Source: Cololabis saira | Taxonomy: Eukaryota > Chordata > Actinopteri > Beloniformes > Belonidae | Reading direction: 5' to 3' | Assembly: GCF_033807715.1 (NCBI RefSeq) | Contig: NC_084607.1 | Location: forward strand, 18,354,441 to 18,418,440 | Length of the DNA stretch: 64,000 bases | Shown here: one piece after another, positions 24,401-64,000 of the stretch | Layout: each line of letters opens with the position of its first letter | Numbering within the stretch: the stretch's first letter is position 1 | Translations under genes and position numbers: made by a program | The notes under the pieces: generated by a model | What the model saw: the letters and a program-made list of their open reading frames with translations, nothing else | Told to the model about the DNA's origin: nothing | Databases searched by the model: none

Positions 24401-25060
24401 TAAAAAAAAACCCTCCATCTTTAGAAAAAAAATCCATCTTTAGACTCTGTACTGCACGGATAATATTATTGGATCATCATTATTATTGCACTATGTAGAT
24501 TTATGATACATTTGTGTGTGGATGTGTAGGTGTATATAGACTGTGTAGGTATATGAATGAAAGGTAATAGAGAGCCATAAAAGGGAGGTGGGTGGGGGGT
24601 GGGATGGGAAGTGTTGTTTTTGTGTGTGTGAATAATCCTCCTTGCATCTGACATGTTTGTGACCTGTTATTTCTTAATAAGTGCCTTCTACATTATTTGA
24701 CTGAAGTCATTATTATGCTGTCTACATGTATATTAGATGTGCTTCCTTATTGTGTTCAGAATTATTTTATTATTTGTCTTTTTCCTTCTTTCTTATTTTC
24801 TTGGAAGCATATGCTGGCATGTGTTCTCATATGTACATGCAATTTTTTATTTGTTTATTTTTAATTTCCTATTTTGTTGATTTTATTTATTTAGGGCACG
24901 AGCACTTACAGTGCGAAGGCCCTATTGTATCTGTAGGAATTTTTATTATTATCATTATTATTATTAGGGCAACCTGATCTCACAAAAATCCGTGAAATGC
25001 CCACGACCTCTCACCACTATTTTCCGTGGTACCAACACGGAAAGTGGTATAATTCCGTGT
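24401..25060. other. Intergenic; possible LINE 3' UTR and AT-rich repeat
   Basis: 24470-24890 is T-rich sequence that may be the displaced 3' UTR of the L1-like fragment (inference from position only). 24893-24966 is a fish-type interspersed repeat (GGGCACGAGCACTTACAG) ending in ATT triplets. 24967-25060 leads into the tandem repeat. No gene seen. Confidence 0.4.
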
Positions 25061-25522
25061 GAGCACCACGGATATTGTACCATGCAAAGTCAATGGGATC
25101 CGTGGTCGTGATATATACACAGATTATGCCATTATTATTATTTATATATTATTCTTTGTTATAGTGGCTAAATTATGCATTTTTGTCGCGCAAGGTACTG
25201 TTTGTTACTGTTAGTTTGTAAAAGCATGTTTTTAACGCTGTTTTAGCAGTGTTTTATTGAGGTTTTAATGGGAGCACCACGGATATAGTACTATGCAAAG
25301 TCAATGGGATCCGTGGTCGTGATATATAAACGGATTATGACATTATTATTATTTATTATTCTTTGTTATAGTGGCTAAATTATGCATTTTTGTCGCGCAA
25401 GGTACTGTTTTTTACTGTCAGTTTGTAAAAGCACGTTTTTACCGCTGTTTTAGCAGTGTTTTATTGAGGTTTTAATGGGAGCACCACGGATATAGTACTA
25501 TGCAAAGTCAATGGGATCCGTG
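25061..25522 (+). repeat. Tandem repeat, ~209-bp unit, 2.2 copies
   Basis: Units begin at 25061, 25272 and 25479 with GAGCACCACGGATAT and run through a TTTGTCGCGCAAGGTACTG segment; the third is partial. Related words (ATCCGTG, CACGG) occur in the sequence before the array, so the array may be the internal part of a DNA transposon. Unassigned. Confidence 0.85.
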
Positions 25523-25756
25523 AAATCCGTAAAACAGTGTTAAAAACGTAAAAAATAAAACAGTCAGACGCCATGTGGTGAGACAATAGTAGCATTTAGC
25601 TTAGCCTCCCACGATGACGGAGTTAGCCAATAACTTAAACAATATAAAATAACTCAATTCACTTGCTTCACTTAAAATCAACAACAATGACAGAATAGAA
25701 ATCATCAAGAACGTGTTGCTAAGTTTATAGTGCTTTTTGTACAGTAATTACCTTAA

Positions 25757-25972
25757 AGGAGCTTGAGGCTGTTTTTTTTATTTGCAAAATGTGCTGCAAG
25801 TCGGTCCCGATTTTCCCGCGCTGGGCTGCGGATGTGACGTCACATGACGCTGCATGCACGTTCTCCCCGTTCTCCTGTGCCGGCTTCACTGTTGGCTGCA
25901 GTACCGCCAACGGCCGCCGTGGTGAGGGTGGCGATAGAGAGTCTCATTTCTTAAAAGCAGCCCCAAGCTCCT
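25757..25972. mobile_element. 216-bp MITE with TTAA target duplication
   Basis: Terminal inverted repeats AGGAGCTTGAGGCTG and CAGCCCCAAGCTCCT (one mismatch), flanked by TTAA at 25753-25756 and 25973-25976. TTAA duplication is characteristic of piggyBac and Kolobok superfamilies. No coding capacity. Confidence 0.82.
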
Positions 25973-26722
25973 TTAAATAGGGAAAAGTAGTGAGGGAAGA
26001 GGTACAAAAGACAGACACAGCTCTTGCCTTCACTCGATTGTATTAAGTGAGGAAGAGGAGTGCTATTCCCCCTACTGGAGCCCTGAGGTATTACCACTGG
26101 ATTGACGCACAATTACCCCAAACACTTACACTTTAAATATTCTTCACAGTAATAACCGGAGCAACTTAGCAGAAATAACAAAAAAACTTTTATAATACTC
26201 TGAAAAGGAATGAAATTATGTTTTCTAAAAAAAATGAAATGATTTGTTTTATTACCAAATACTCTCATCTGCCACAAAAGCGTATGCTAACTGTGAATGG
26301 TAAAACACGTGTACACTTTCTAAGTTTCAAAATAAACCAATATTTTTATGATTTCTGCATGTTTCTTAGATCAAACAAAAACATAAAGGCTTATGAGTCC
26401 TTTGACATTAGTTGTGATGCTTTTGCACGTTTTACTAACCTGTATTTTACAGGGGAAAATATAGACAGGAGAATTACGTTGCAGGCTGCAAGCGTCTGAA
26501 GTACGGTAGCCTCCGTGGTCCATATACCAGTGATACCACTTTGCGCAACGCCCAAGGCGTATCCAGCGCTTCTTAATGCCCCCTGGTGGCGTAACTAAGT
26601 AGCTGCTCCTACTATAATTTGAACACAAAATACAACTGAAATAGGCTTTTTACATGGCTAAAACTCAAAATTAAAATAAAACCAATACAACAATTGTGCA
26701 GATACACTTGTAGGTGTAACAC

Positions 26723-26857
26723 TTGCAGGGCAGCGTTGAGCTGCAGGATCGAGTCGTACACCTTGCACTGGATCTGACCGGTGCTCTGGAAGGCGCACGG
26801 CATCCACAGTCCTTCATACATGGCAATGGCGGTGATGATGTTGTCCCCGACATACGC
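26723..26857 (-). pseudogene. Claudin exon-1 fragment (claudin-1/19-like)
   Basis: Read on the - strand this gives [19 protein letters not shown], then [16 protein letters not shown] and LNAALQ. That is the extracellular-loop signature of claudins, with the W-GLW-C-C pattern complete in its second half. The frame reaches a splice donor (CTGCAA followed by GTGTTA, at 26722-26721), where claudin-1-type genes end exon 1, so this is a genomic exon and not a processed copy. The first half of the exon, with the start codon and first membrane helix, is missing: Rex1's AAATC tail begins about 30 bp upstream. No exon 2 (ATRAL motif) was found. Most likely a truncated pseudogene. Confidence 0.7.
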
Positions 26858-26892
26858 AAAAAGTATTTTTATTGCAAACCAGACAGTCCATA

Positions 26893-26965
26893 AAATCAAA
26901 TCAAATCAAATCAAATCAAATCAAATCAAATCAAATCAAATCAAATCAAATCAAATCAAATCAAA
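26893..26965 (-). repeat. (AAATC)n pentanucleotide tail of Rex1
   Basis: About 14 uninterrupted units forming the 3' end of the Rex1 copy. It abuts the claudin exon fragment. Confidence 0.95.
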
Positions 26966-27845
26966 CTTTATTGTCACATCATATTACTCAGTAACATGGG
27001 TAAAAAACTTGTTTGTGCAGGCTCATCATTTGCAGTTAAAAGATAGACATACAAACAAAGTGCATAGTGCATGAATAAAAGCATAAAAACAGTATGTGGA
27101 ATAAAAGGATAGAAAACAAATAAATAGTCTTGGGCTTCTATGTATGATATAAAAATCTTCAGTTCAGTCTTTCACAAGAACTAGGTCTTGTTCAGTAATC
27201 TATTTGCTGACAGATAAAAACTGTATCTGGTGGTGCTGCTCTTTGCACCGGTACCGTTTGCCCGGCCGTAGGTGCGGCAGTGGCTGGAACAGGCTATGGC
27301 TGGGGTGATGGATGTCCCGGATAATGTTGTGGGCCTTAGCCACACAACGTCTCACATGAAGTTCTTGGAGAGGTGGAAGCTCCCCTCCCACGATGCGCTG
27401 TGCTGTTCGCACCACCCTCTGCAGTGCTTTCTTTTCTGCAGCGGTGCAGTTTCCAAACCAGGCCGTGGTGCCGCTCATCAGGATGCTCTCGATGGTGCTT
27501 GTATAGAAAGCCCTGAGGATGCGGGGGCTCACTTTGAAATTCCTCAGACGCCTCAGGCAGTAGAGCCGTTGTTGGGCCTTTTTCACCACTTTTGTGGTGT
27601 GTGTGTAGCCCACTTCACATCCCTCGATATGTGGATTCCGAGGAACTTGAAGTCTTTGACCTGCTCTACAGCAGCACCATTTATGATTACAGGTGCGTAC
27701 TCTCTCTCTGATCTCCTGAAGTCCACGATCAGCTCCTTGGTCTTGCTGACGTTTAAGGCCAGGCTGTTCTCTCGACACCACTGTGTCAGTGACCCGACCT
27801 CTGCCCTGTTGGCCGACTCGTCATCGTCGTCAAAAAGTCAGGTCA
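26893..27845 (-). mobile_element. Rex1 LINE, 5'-truncated
   Basis: The - strand encodes the C-terminal part of a Rex1-type reverse transcriptase, e.g. KVVKKAQQRLYCLRRLR, STIESILMSGTTAWFGNC and KALQRVVRTAQRIVGGELP. The frame is broken near 27640, and the catalytic domains are missing upstream of ~27845. It ends in a 3' UTR (AATAAAG at about 26970) and an AAATC pentanucleotide array at 26893-26965. A dead, 5'-truncated copy. Confidence 0.85.
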
Positions 27846-27989
27846 GAAAAAGTGGGTTATCAAACACCAACCCCACCAATAATACCTAAGGGGAATATCA
27901 CCTTCTCACAAGGACCTTTTGCTCTGATCTTTTATAACTTTAAACAATCACATGCTATCGCCCCATATATCAATCAAACATGCAGGTCT

Positions 27990-28240
27990 TTTAAGATAAG
28001 ATACACTTTATTGTCCCACGAGTGGGAAATTCAGGTTGGGCTTTAACCCATGCTGCACCCATAGAAACACAGACAACAAGAATCAACAACAAAAAAGGAC
28101 AGGGACTTCTCAAGGACAAGAACATACACCATATTTACATAGACATAGACCACAGAGTGTGTGTATACTAGATGATACCGTTTCAATAACAGTTCAAAGA
28201 TCACCCTCCTCTATAGGATAGGGTTGTATCGCTCTATCTT
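27990..28240 (-). mobile_element. LINE/SINE 3'-end remnant
   Basis: The complement strand ends with GGGACAATAAAGTGTATCTT, a 3' terminus common to fish non-LTR elements, preceded by non-coding sequence. Too short to assign to a family. Confidence 0.4.
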
Positions 28241-29116
28241 GTAACCACTTCCCTCCAAACCAGCCACCTTTTCTTTTTCATTCCAATTTTTAACTAATTT
28301 ACTTAAAATACTGTATATTAAAAGTATGTTTTAAAACATTTTCTCTCCCTTAATTATGTTATAAGTAAAACTTCCAAATTTTACTCACCATGGGGGAAAT
28401 CCAGTATTCATTAGCCTTAGTATAGGCAGAGTAATGTATTGCCATTGGCCACTGCTGAGCTGCTGTTTTAGTTCAAAGTCAAAATGAAAGTAAATCTGTC
28501 TTCTTGCATTTGTCAGAATATGTATTTATTTATTTTTTTTTTTTTTTACAAGGGACTGTGCTACATACTAGGAGTGTGGATGACTTTGTAATATTTGTAG
28601 TATGGATTTACACTGTTTGAAAGCTTTTTTTGATGTGTGGTGATACTTGTGTTATGCCGTTGTCTTTTCGGATTATAGTAAATCATCTAACACTGAGAGC
28701 TAGAGCTGAGATAACTTAATATGGTATACTAATATACAGTACCAGTCGAAAGTGATTTGACTGGTCACTTATTTGTTCCATTTACAGAAACAAACAAGTG
28801 GGTGTGTCCAAACCTCCCACTGGTACTGCTTGTACAAAGCTTTCCTACCCAGCCAACATTTGTACCATACATGGGGCCTCTCTGAGATATAAATGGGCTG
28901 AAACATGGAGCCTCAGATGGGACACCAACAATCTTGTTCACATTATGTCACTACTACAGCAAGTTTTGGTTATTATTCCAATTTGAAATTGTTCAAAACA
29001 AAAAAAAAACATTTAAAATTATGCACAATGAAGACAACAGTTCCACCTTGAAACGACTGTATGAATAAGCTTTTGTAAGATATTAAATACAAAATCATGC
29101 TAGGTATCTCGATCAC
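28241..29116. other. Intergenic, no gene seen
   Basis: AT-rich. A short piece near 28737-28754 (CAGTACCAGTCGAAAG) resembles the terminus of Tc1-like elements but has no partner end. Nothing else recognised. Confidence 0.4.
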
Positions 29117-29452
29117 ACCAATCCTCTATTCCTTAAATTACAGACTTTGAAATTTGTGGACCTAGTGAAAATTAGAACAACAATAATAATGTTCAAAGCA
29201 AGAAATAATGCACTGCCTGAAAACATTCAAAAAATGTTTCAAGATAAAGCAGGACAATATAATCTAAAAGGAAAATGACATTTTAAACAACCTTGTGTAC
29301 GTACTACTCTTAAAAGCAAGTGCATATCAGTCTGTGGGGTAACTTTGTGGAATGGTCTGGATGATGAAATCAAACAAAGCACTAACTTTATACAGTTTAA
29401 AAACACATACAAGAAAGCAATTCTTGACAAGTATAAAAATGGGGACCTCTAA
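29117..29452 (+). pseudogene. LINE ORF2 C-terminal relic
   Basis: A 112-codon frame with one internal TGA (near 29276). It reads LKFVDLVKIRTTIIMFKARN before the stop and KSKCISVCGVTLWNGLDDE after it. The CGVxLWN motif and KKAILDKY tail are typical of C-termini of fish CR1/L2-like LINE proteins. No catalytic domain remains. Confidence 0.65.
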
Positions 29453-30085
29453 AGAACTCAATTTGCCTTCCATTATGTATTTATTTGATTGTTATTTTGT
29501 TCCTTGTGGGATGGATCATATATGATGTGTTTGTTTGCAGTATAAAATGGGCATAATGTCATTTATTCCAGTGTTGTGTGTTACACTCGCATGTTGTTGT
29601 AAGCTGGGCTGGTTAACCGGGAGGCTAGTTAGCCTGCTTGTTGCTCAGTCTCATTAAGGGCGTTTATTCAGTGGTAAAACAAATGCTGTCGATAATAAAT
29701 GTGAAGCGCAACTTCTGTGATACCGAAAATATCAAGTGGATGTTAAGCCTTCATTCTTAGTTTTTCTTGTCAAAAAAGCAGGAATAGGTCCCGACGTCTA
29801 ATATGTGATCGGTTTAAAATGTCAAAGATTTTTTCTTTCTACTGAAAAGAGGTATCACTCGGAAGCGAAAATTGTAGCTTTTCCACTCTTTTTTCCTTCT
29901 TTCTTTCTATCTTGCAGAAACATGAATAAGTTAGTTCCCAGTGCCACTCATAATACAGTCGTTTGTTAGGAAACCTATACAGTATATGGTGACTAAATGC
30001 TTCACCAAGCCTTCAATTAGTCATTTTTAATGCAGTGTTAGTTAATTAATGAGCTGAGGATATCATTCCATCAATCCAGGTTATT
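29453..30085. other. Intergenic, no feature seen
   Basis: No open frame or repeat that I can assign. Ends at the inferred insertion site of the second Rex3 copy. Confidence 0.4.
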
Positions 30086-30140
30086 AGGTTTTAAACTCTG
30101 CCTTATTGAGGTATGTCACGCAAATTATGCAAAAAAGGCC

Positions 30141-30355
30141 GTCACCCAGGACCTGTTTACCATGGGAGACCCTACCAGGGGCGTAATGCCCCCGACAATA
30201 TAGCTCCTAGGATCACTCGGGCACACAAACCCCTCCAACACAGTAAGGTGGCGGTTCAAGGAGGGGAGGGGAGGGAAAGGTTTTATATCCCGGTCTGCTG
30301 TCGGGGGCATTACGCCCCTGGTAGGGTCTCCCATGGCAAACAGGTCCTGGGTGAC
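30141..30355 (+). repeat. Inverted repeat with 56-bp arms in the Rex3 5' region
   Basis: Arms at 30141-30196 and 30300-30355 are nearly perfect complements, starting GTCACCCAGGACCTG. They would fold RNA or DNA into a long hairpin with a ~100-nt loop. It lies upstream of the endonuclease ORF, where the internal promoter or translation signals of an RTE element would be expected (inference). Confidence 0.88.
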
Positions 30356-30669
30356 GGACCAGACTAAGAGCGGTTCACAAGCCAATCATGGATAAGAAAA
30401 GACCAAGGGCCGTTACATCGGCCGGATCGGCGTCACCGGGGCCCCTCTCTGGAGCCAGGTCTGGGGTTGGGGCTTGCTGGTGAGGGCCTGGTGGCTGGGT
30501 CTTTGCCCGTGGGACTCGGCCGGGCTCAGCCCGAAATGGCGACGTGGGTCCGCCTTCCCGTAGGCCCACCACCGGCAGGAAGGTCCATGAGAGGCTGGTG
30601 CCATGTGGATTGGGTAGCAGTCGTGGCGGGGTGCCTCGACGACCCAATCTGTAGACCAAAACCCTCACA

Positions 30670-31473
30670 GTGGGGACGTGGAATGTCACCTCGCTGGGGG
30701 GGAAGGAGCTTGTGCGTGAGGTTGAGAGATACCGACTAGAGATAGTCGGGCTCACCTCCACACATAGCTTGGGCTCTGGAACGCAGCTCCTTGAAAGGGG
30801 CTGGACCCTCCACTACTCTGGAGTTGCCCAGGGTGAGAGGCGGCGAGCTGGTGTGGGCTTGTTTATAGCCCCCCAGCTCCGTCGCCATGTGTTGGAGTTC
30901 ACCCCGGTGAACGAGAGGGTCGCTTCCCTGCGCCTTCGGGTCGGGAAAAGGTGTCTCACTGTTGTTTGTGCCTATGGGACGAACATCAGTGCAGAGTACC
31001 CGACCTTCTTGGGGTCCCTGGGAGGAGTACTGGATAGTGTTCCAACTGGGGACTCCATTGTTCTACTGGGGGACTTCAACGCTCACATGGGCAATGACAG
31101 TGATACCTGGAGAGGCGTGATTGGGAGGAACGGCCTCCCCGATCTGAACCCGGGCGGTGTTTTGTTGTTGGACTTCTGTGCTAGTCATGGTTTGTCCATA
31201 ACGAACACCATGTTCAAACATAAGGGTGTCCATCACTGCACGTGGCACCAGGACGCCCTAGGCCGGAGGTCAATGATCAACTTTGTTGTCGTTTCATCTG
31301 ACCTTTGGCCGCATGTTTTGGACACTCGGGTGAAGAGAGGGGCTGAGCTGTCAACTGATCACCACCTGGTGGTGAGTTGGATGCGCTGGCGTTGTGGGAG
31401 GAGGTGGGAGGAAGCTGGACAGACTGGGCAGACCCAAATGGATTGTGAGGGTCTGTTGGGAACGTCTGGCTGA
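30670..31473 (+). pseudogene. Rex3 APE-type endonuclease domain
   Basis: An open frame of 267 codons starting [19 protein letters not shown]. Endonuclease motifs are GDFNAHMG (Asp/Asn block), [11 protein letters not shown] and [10 protein letters not shown] (catalytic DH). The frame leaves the element's main frame near 31460 by a shift. The fold looks complete, but the downstream polymerase is destroyed, so the copy cannot act autonomously. Confidence 0.85.
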
Positions 31474-33502
31474 GCCCTCTGTCGGGGAAATCTTCAACTC
31501 CCACCTCCGAGAGAACTTCTCTCAGATCCCGGGGGAGGCGGAGGACATTGAATCCGAGTGGACCATGTTCTCTGCCTCCATTGTCGATGTGGCGGCTCGA
31601 AGTTGTGGTCGCAGGGTCTCCGGTGCCTTTCGTGGCGGCAATCCTGGAACCCGGGGGTGGACACCGGAAGTACAGGATGCCATCAGACTGAAGAAGGAGT
31701 CCTACCGGGCTATGTTAGCCTGTGGGACTCCTGACGCAGTAGATGGGTACCGGCGGGCCAAGCAAGCTGCGGCTCGGTAGGTCCTGGAGGCAAAATCCAA
31801 GGTCTGGGAGGAGTTCGGGGAGGCCATGGAGGAAGGCTTTCGGTCGGCCTGGAGGAAATTCTGCAGGACCGTTCGGCGCCTCAGAAGGGGGAAGCAGTAC
31901 TCTGCCTGCACCGTTTATGGTGCAGGTGGGGAGCTCGACTGGGGACATCGTCGGACGGTGGAAGGAATACTTCGAGGATCTCCTCAACCCGACTGACATG
32001 CCTTCCACTGAGGAAGCAGGGAGTGGGGACTCTGGGGAGTGCTCATCCATCACCCAAGCCAAGGTCACTGAGGTGGTTCATAAGCTCCTCAGTGGCAGGG
32101 CACCGGGGGTGGATGAGATTCGCCCTGAGTACCTCAAATCTCTGGATGTCGTAGGGCTGTCTTGGTTGACATGCCTCTGCGACATTGCATGGAGAAAGGG
32201 GACAGTACCGCTGGAGTGGCAAACCGGGGTGGTGGTCCCTCTCTTTAAAAAGGGGAACCGGAGAGTGTGCTCCAACTATAGGGGGATCACACTTCTCAGC
32301 CTCCCCGGGAAAGTCTACGCCAGGGTACTGGAGAGGAGATTACGGCCGATAGTTGAACCTCGGATTCAGGAGGAACAATGCGGTTTTCGTCCCGGTCGCG
32401 GAACACTGGACCAGCTCTACACCCTCCGCAGGGTGCTCGAGTGTTCATGGGAATTTGCCCAACCAGTCTACATGTGTTTTGTGGATCTGGAGAAGGCATT
32501 TGACCGTGTCCCTCGTGCCATTCTGTGGGGGGTGCTCGGTGAGTATGGAGTTCGGGGCCCTCTATTAAGGGCTGTCCGGTCTCTATATGATCGGAGCAGG
32601 AGTCTGGTTCGCATTGCCGGCAGTAGGTCAGACTTGTTCCCGGTGCATGTTGGACTCCGGCAGGGCTGCCCTTTGTCACCGGTCCCACGTTGTCCTGTTG
32701 GCTTCATCGGACCGGGACCTTCAGCATGTGCTGGGGCGGTTTGAGGCCGAGTGCGACGCGGCAGGGATGAGAATCGGCACCTCCAAAACCGAGGCCATGG
32801 TACTCCACCGGGAAAGGGTGGCGTGCCTTCTCCGGGTCGTTGGAGAAGTCCTGCCTCAGGTGGAGGAGTTCAAGTATCTCAGGGTCTTGTTCACGAGTGA
32901 GGGAACGATGGAGCGGGAGATTGACAGATGGATCGGTGCAGCGTCCGCAGTTATGCGGTCGATGTACTGGAACGTCGTGGTGAACAATGAGCTGAGTTGA
33001 AAGGCGAAGCTCTCGATTTACTGGTCAATCTACGCACCTAGCCTCACCTATGGTCATGAACTTTGGGTAGTGACTGAAAGGACGAGATTGCGGATACAAC
33101 CGGCCGAGATGAGTTTCCTCCGCAGGGTGGCTGGACGCTCCCTTAGAGATAGGGTGAGGAGTTCGGTCACCCGGGAGGAGCTCAGAGTCGAGCCGCTACT
33201 CCTTCACATTGAGAGGAGTCAGCTGAGGTGGCTTGGGCATCTCTACCGGATGCCTCCAGGACGCCTCCCTAGGGAGGTGTTCCAGGCATGTCCCTCCGGG
33301 AGGAGACCCTGGGGAAGACCCAGGACATGCTGGAGAGACTATGTCTCTCGGCTGGCCTCGGACTCCCCCTCGGAAGAGCTGGAGGAAGTGTCTGAGGTGA
33401 GGGAAGTCTGGGCATCTCTGCTGAGGCTGCTGCCCCCGCGACCTGGGAACGGATAAGCGGCGGACGATGGATGGATGGATGGATGGATGGATGGAGGTTT
33501 TA

Positions 33503-33961
33503 TATAATATTTTTGTCCGGTAAAACTCAGGGTCACACCCTGGCCACACTGAATGAAAGGATTCAAAGCATATAAAGTTTCACTTTCACTTCTCGTCAAA
33601 TATATATATAATTATTATTGTTTAATTGCACTAGGACAACACATTATGTGATGATTGTTATGCATGGCTGTTATTCTGTGTTACTAGAGATTCAAGTTTT
33701 CTTTAAACAATATTTTGGTGGCTAGTAGGAGGTCTTACTTTCTTTGGTTAGTGTATACAGTATGTGTGTATCCGCTGTGTTTCCCTGACATTCTAACAGA
33801 ATAATATTGCTATATTGGGACATCATAAAGTGTTACAGAGCTGTTTGTGTGGCAAAGCTGTTCAAAGTCCAAATGCCACAAGACCATGACTGGCAAAATA
33901 GAAAGTGAAAGGATTTCCTTCAGTGTGGAGTATAAATTGAAAATACCTTCTTCTTTTGTAG
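33503..33961 (+). promoter_or_regulatory. rnf213: Upstream region and first visible intron end of the second rnf213
   Basis: 33503-33961 has no recognisable repeat beyond a short AT run at 33600. It ends in a polypyrimidine tract and acceptor (CTTCTTCTTTTGTAG, 33947-33961), followed by 19 bases of 5' UTR before the ATG. So at least one non-coding exon with the promoter should lie further upstream; I could not locate it. Confidence 0.4.
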
Positions 33962-33980
33962 CCATAACTGAGGCCTGAAG

Positions 33981-63924
<29,944 letters not shown>

Positions 63925-64000
63925 GTGAAGTATAGATGTCCTGTAGAAACATCAGCATACTTAAATTAGTTTCTTAACAGTTTCTCCAAATGTAATTTCT

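Larger units (their letters stand above)
30094..33494 (+). mobile_element. Rex3 (RTE-clade) LINE, near full length, defective
   Basis: A ~3.4-kb Rex3. It has a 5' region with a large hairpin, endonuclease (from 30670), linker, reverse transcriptase (31743-32744), C-terminal domain (32587-33456) and a short GATG tail (33466-33494). Breaks: a frameshift near 31460, an in-frame TAG at 31778-31780, and a ~98-bp deletion at about 32685 that removes the FADD active site found in copy 1. A possible 8-bp duplication AGGTTTTA flanks it (30086-30093 and 33495-33502), so the 5' end is approximate. It sits ~0.5 kb upstream of the second rnf213 gene. Confidence 0.88.

Noticed and set aside
24893..25522. 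CRISPR-like or satellite array
   Set aside because: Only about two ~209-bp units without short direct repeats and spacers; nuclear vertebrate DNA.
26218..26499. 93-codon ORF as a small gene
   Set aside because: No recognisable domain, splice context or codon pattern; AT-rich chance ORF.
27272..27889. 205-codon + strand ORF
   Set aside because: Antisense shadow of the Rex1 reverse-transcriptase fragment.
28737..28754. Tc1-like element terminus
   Set aside because: Only one short end visible, with no partner inverted repeat or transposase.

Overview
The window is vertebrate nuclear DNA, almost certainly from a teleost fish. It carries spliced genes with GT-AG introns and fish-type retrotransposons: Rex3 with (GATG)n tails, Rex1, an L2/Maui-like LINE and a Tx1/L1-like LINE. 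Many short DNA transposons show clear target duplications. No tRNA, rRNA, CRISPR or prokaryotic gene was seen.

Two host genes are visible, both on the + strand, and both are parts of rnf213, the giant AAA+/E3 ubiquitin ligase. The first (21 exons, 3071-15998) is the C-terminal ~1023 residues of one copy: E3 shell, RZ zinc finger, C-terminal domain, stop codon, 3' UTR and poly(A) signal. The second (20 exons, 33981-63924, running off the window) is the N-terminal ~1576 residues of another copy: zinc ribbon, low-complexity region with an expanded glutamine-rich repeat, CBM20-like segment and stalk. They are therefore head-to-tail tandem paralogues. A truncated claudin exon lies between them on the - strand.

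The rest is transposon-derived. 1-2443 is a Rex3 copy with a nested 354-bp MITE. The 6.3-kb intron 6646-12969 holds Harbinger remnants, nested MITEs and a SINE split by a MITE. The intergenic stretch 16.7-33.9 kb holds an L1-like fragment, a near-complete L2-like LINE (19.3-24.4 kb), a TTAA-flanked MITE, Rex1, other LINE remnants and a second Rex3. Intron 2 of the second gene (35304-56039, 20.7 kb) is a nested stack of mutually inverted elements. It contains a 291-bp palindrome, a decayed element with YqaJ-nuclease and DDE-transposase remnants, and a full-length L1-like LINE with two open ORFs. That LINE has a 16-bp target duplication, and its unoccupied target sequence survives in another repeat copy 6 kb away.

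The most notable material is this nested inverted-repeat architecture inside an immune/vascular E3 ligase gene, together with the tandem rnf213 arrangement. I found no convincing wholly new gene system. All assignments rest on reading the sequence and on recognising families; no database search was run.
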